Assembly (NCBI RefSeq): GCF_002453355.1
Contig: NZ_DKGQ01000023.1
Span: 1 to 27,832 of the forward strand
DNA length: 27,832 bases
DNA from: Psychrobacter sp. UBA6766
Lineage (GTDB): Bacteria; Pseudomonadota; Gammaproteobacteria; Pseudomonadales; Moraxellaceae
Reading direction: 5' to 3'
In this document: positions 27,509-27,832 of the stretch, one piece after another
Layout: every line of letters begins with the position of its first letter
Position numbering within the stretch: the stretch's first letter is position 1
Translations under genes and position numbers: made by a program
Notes under the pieces: model-generated
What the model was told of the DNA's origin: nothing
The model's database searches: none
The model's input: the letters and a program-made list of their open reading frames with translations, nothing else

Positions 27509-27811
27509 GCATTTAGAAAAAAATTATTTTATCACTGCTATTCAATACTATAGATTAGACATCTAATATGGATGATAAAAATCAGCTATAAAAGGCGCTA
27601 GTGAGCTGCAGCGTTAATATAGCAAGCTCGGTTAAGAATTACAATAGATGGTCAGCAGATAGTAGCGAGTTTCAAAGCGTATTTGATAAATACCTTTATA
27701 ATAAAGATGCCCTACTCTTTATACGAGCACTCTTTTTATACGAGCATTTCCAATTAGACTACCAATTTACAATGGCCAAACTTTCCCCATAAAAAAAGCC
27801 ACCCTTAATTA
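27509..27811. other. AT-rich region with no supported gene
   Basis: Upstream of the tRNA operon promoter. A 63-codon plus-strand frame from a GTG at 27601 has no ribosome site or recognisable sequence. In many gammaproteobacteria tuf precedes tRNA-Trp; it is not within the window. Near the right end an A7-GCCACCC string (27791-27804) looks like one arm of a terminator lacking its partner. Confidence 0.4.
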
Positions 27812-27832
27812 TGAACTGACCCCCGAAACTTG
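27812..27832. mobile_element. Probable IS3-family terminal inverted repeat (truncated by window end)
   Basis: The last 21 bases begin TGAACTGACCCCC and continue in the style of IS150-group IS3 elements (TG start, ACTGACCCC core). No transposase can be seen because the window stops. Family resemblance is from memory. Confidence 0.4.

Noticed and set aside
27601..27792. 63-codon plus-strand frame starting with GTG
   Set aside because: No ribosome site, no recognisable family, AT-rich intergenic composition.
1..27832. CRISPR array, prophage, toxin-antitoxin or defence genes
   Set aside because: No regularly spaced identical repeats, integrase, phage or nuclease-type genes; all long frames are explained by known housekeeping families.

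Overview
The window is a stretch of core chromosome from a gammaproteobacterium of the family Moraxellaceae, most likely Psychrobacter or a close relative. This is inferred from protein sequence style, moderate AT richness and gene order (mrcA / pilMNOPQ / aroK / aroB / SPOR protein / remains of gltB). No taxonomic search could be run. Almost everything is vertically inherited housekeeping DNA. I found no defence island, prophage, CRISPR array or unknown multi-gene system.

Layout. (1) 1-1760, minus strand: a FUSC-family membrane protein, then a decayed fragment that looks like the C-terminus of glutamate synthase GltB between two terminator hairpins. (2) 1760-4934, minus: a DamX-like SPOR-type membrane protein, aroB and aroK (shikimate pathway). 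(3) 5099-10471, minus: pilMNOPQ, the type IV pilus alignment complex and secretin, with 1-nt and 4-nt overlaps between M/N, N/O and O/P and a strong terminator after pilQ. (4) 10665-13352, plus: the bifunctional penicillin-binding protein PBP1a, divergent from pilM. (5) 13353-14157: convergent spacer holding two terminators and a small gene broken by an in-frame stop. (6) 14158-27462, minus: the classic transcription/translation cluster tRNA-Trp - secE - nusG - rplK - rplA - rplJ - rplL - rpoB - rpoC. (7) 27463-27832: promoter of that cluster and AT-rich sequence, ending in what looks like the terminal repeat of an IS3-type insertion sequence.

How the parts work together. tRNA-Trp, SecE, NusG, four 50S stalk/L1-region proteins and the two large RNA polymerase subunits form one long block read right to left. 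It is punctuated by a 460-nt leader before rplJ (probable L10 autoregulation) and an 857-nt spacer before rpoB that starts with a strong terminator overlapping a perfect -10 box. PilMNOP form the inner-membrane/periplasmic bridge to the PilQ outer-membrane pore; PBP1a and the SPOR protein belong to cell-wall growth and division.

The parts most worth a second look are the rplL-rpoB spacer with its degenerate 15-bp tandem array, the gltB relic, the nonsense-interrupted small gene, and IS-like sequence at the right edge (and possibly the left).
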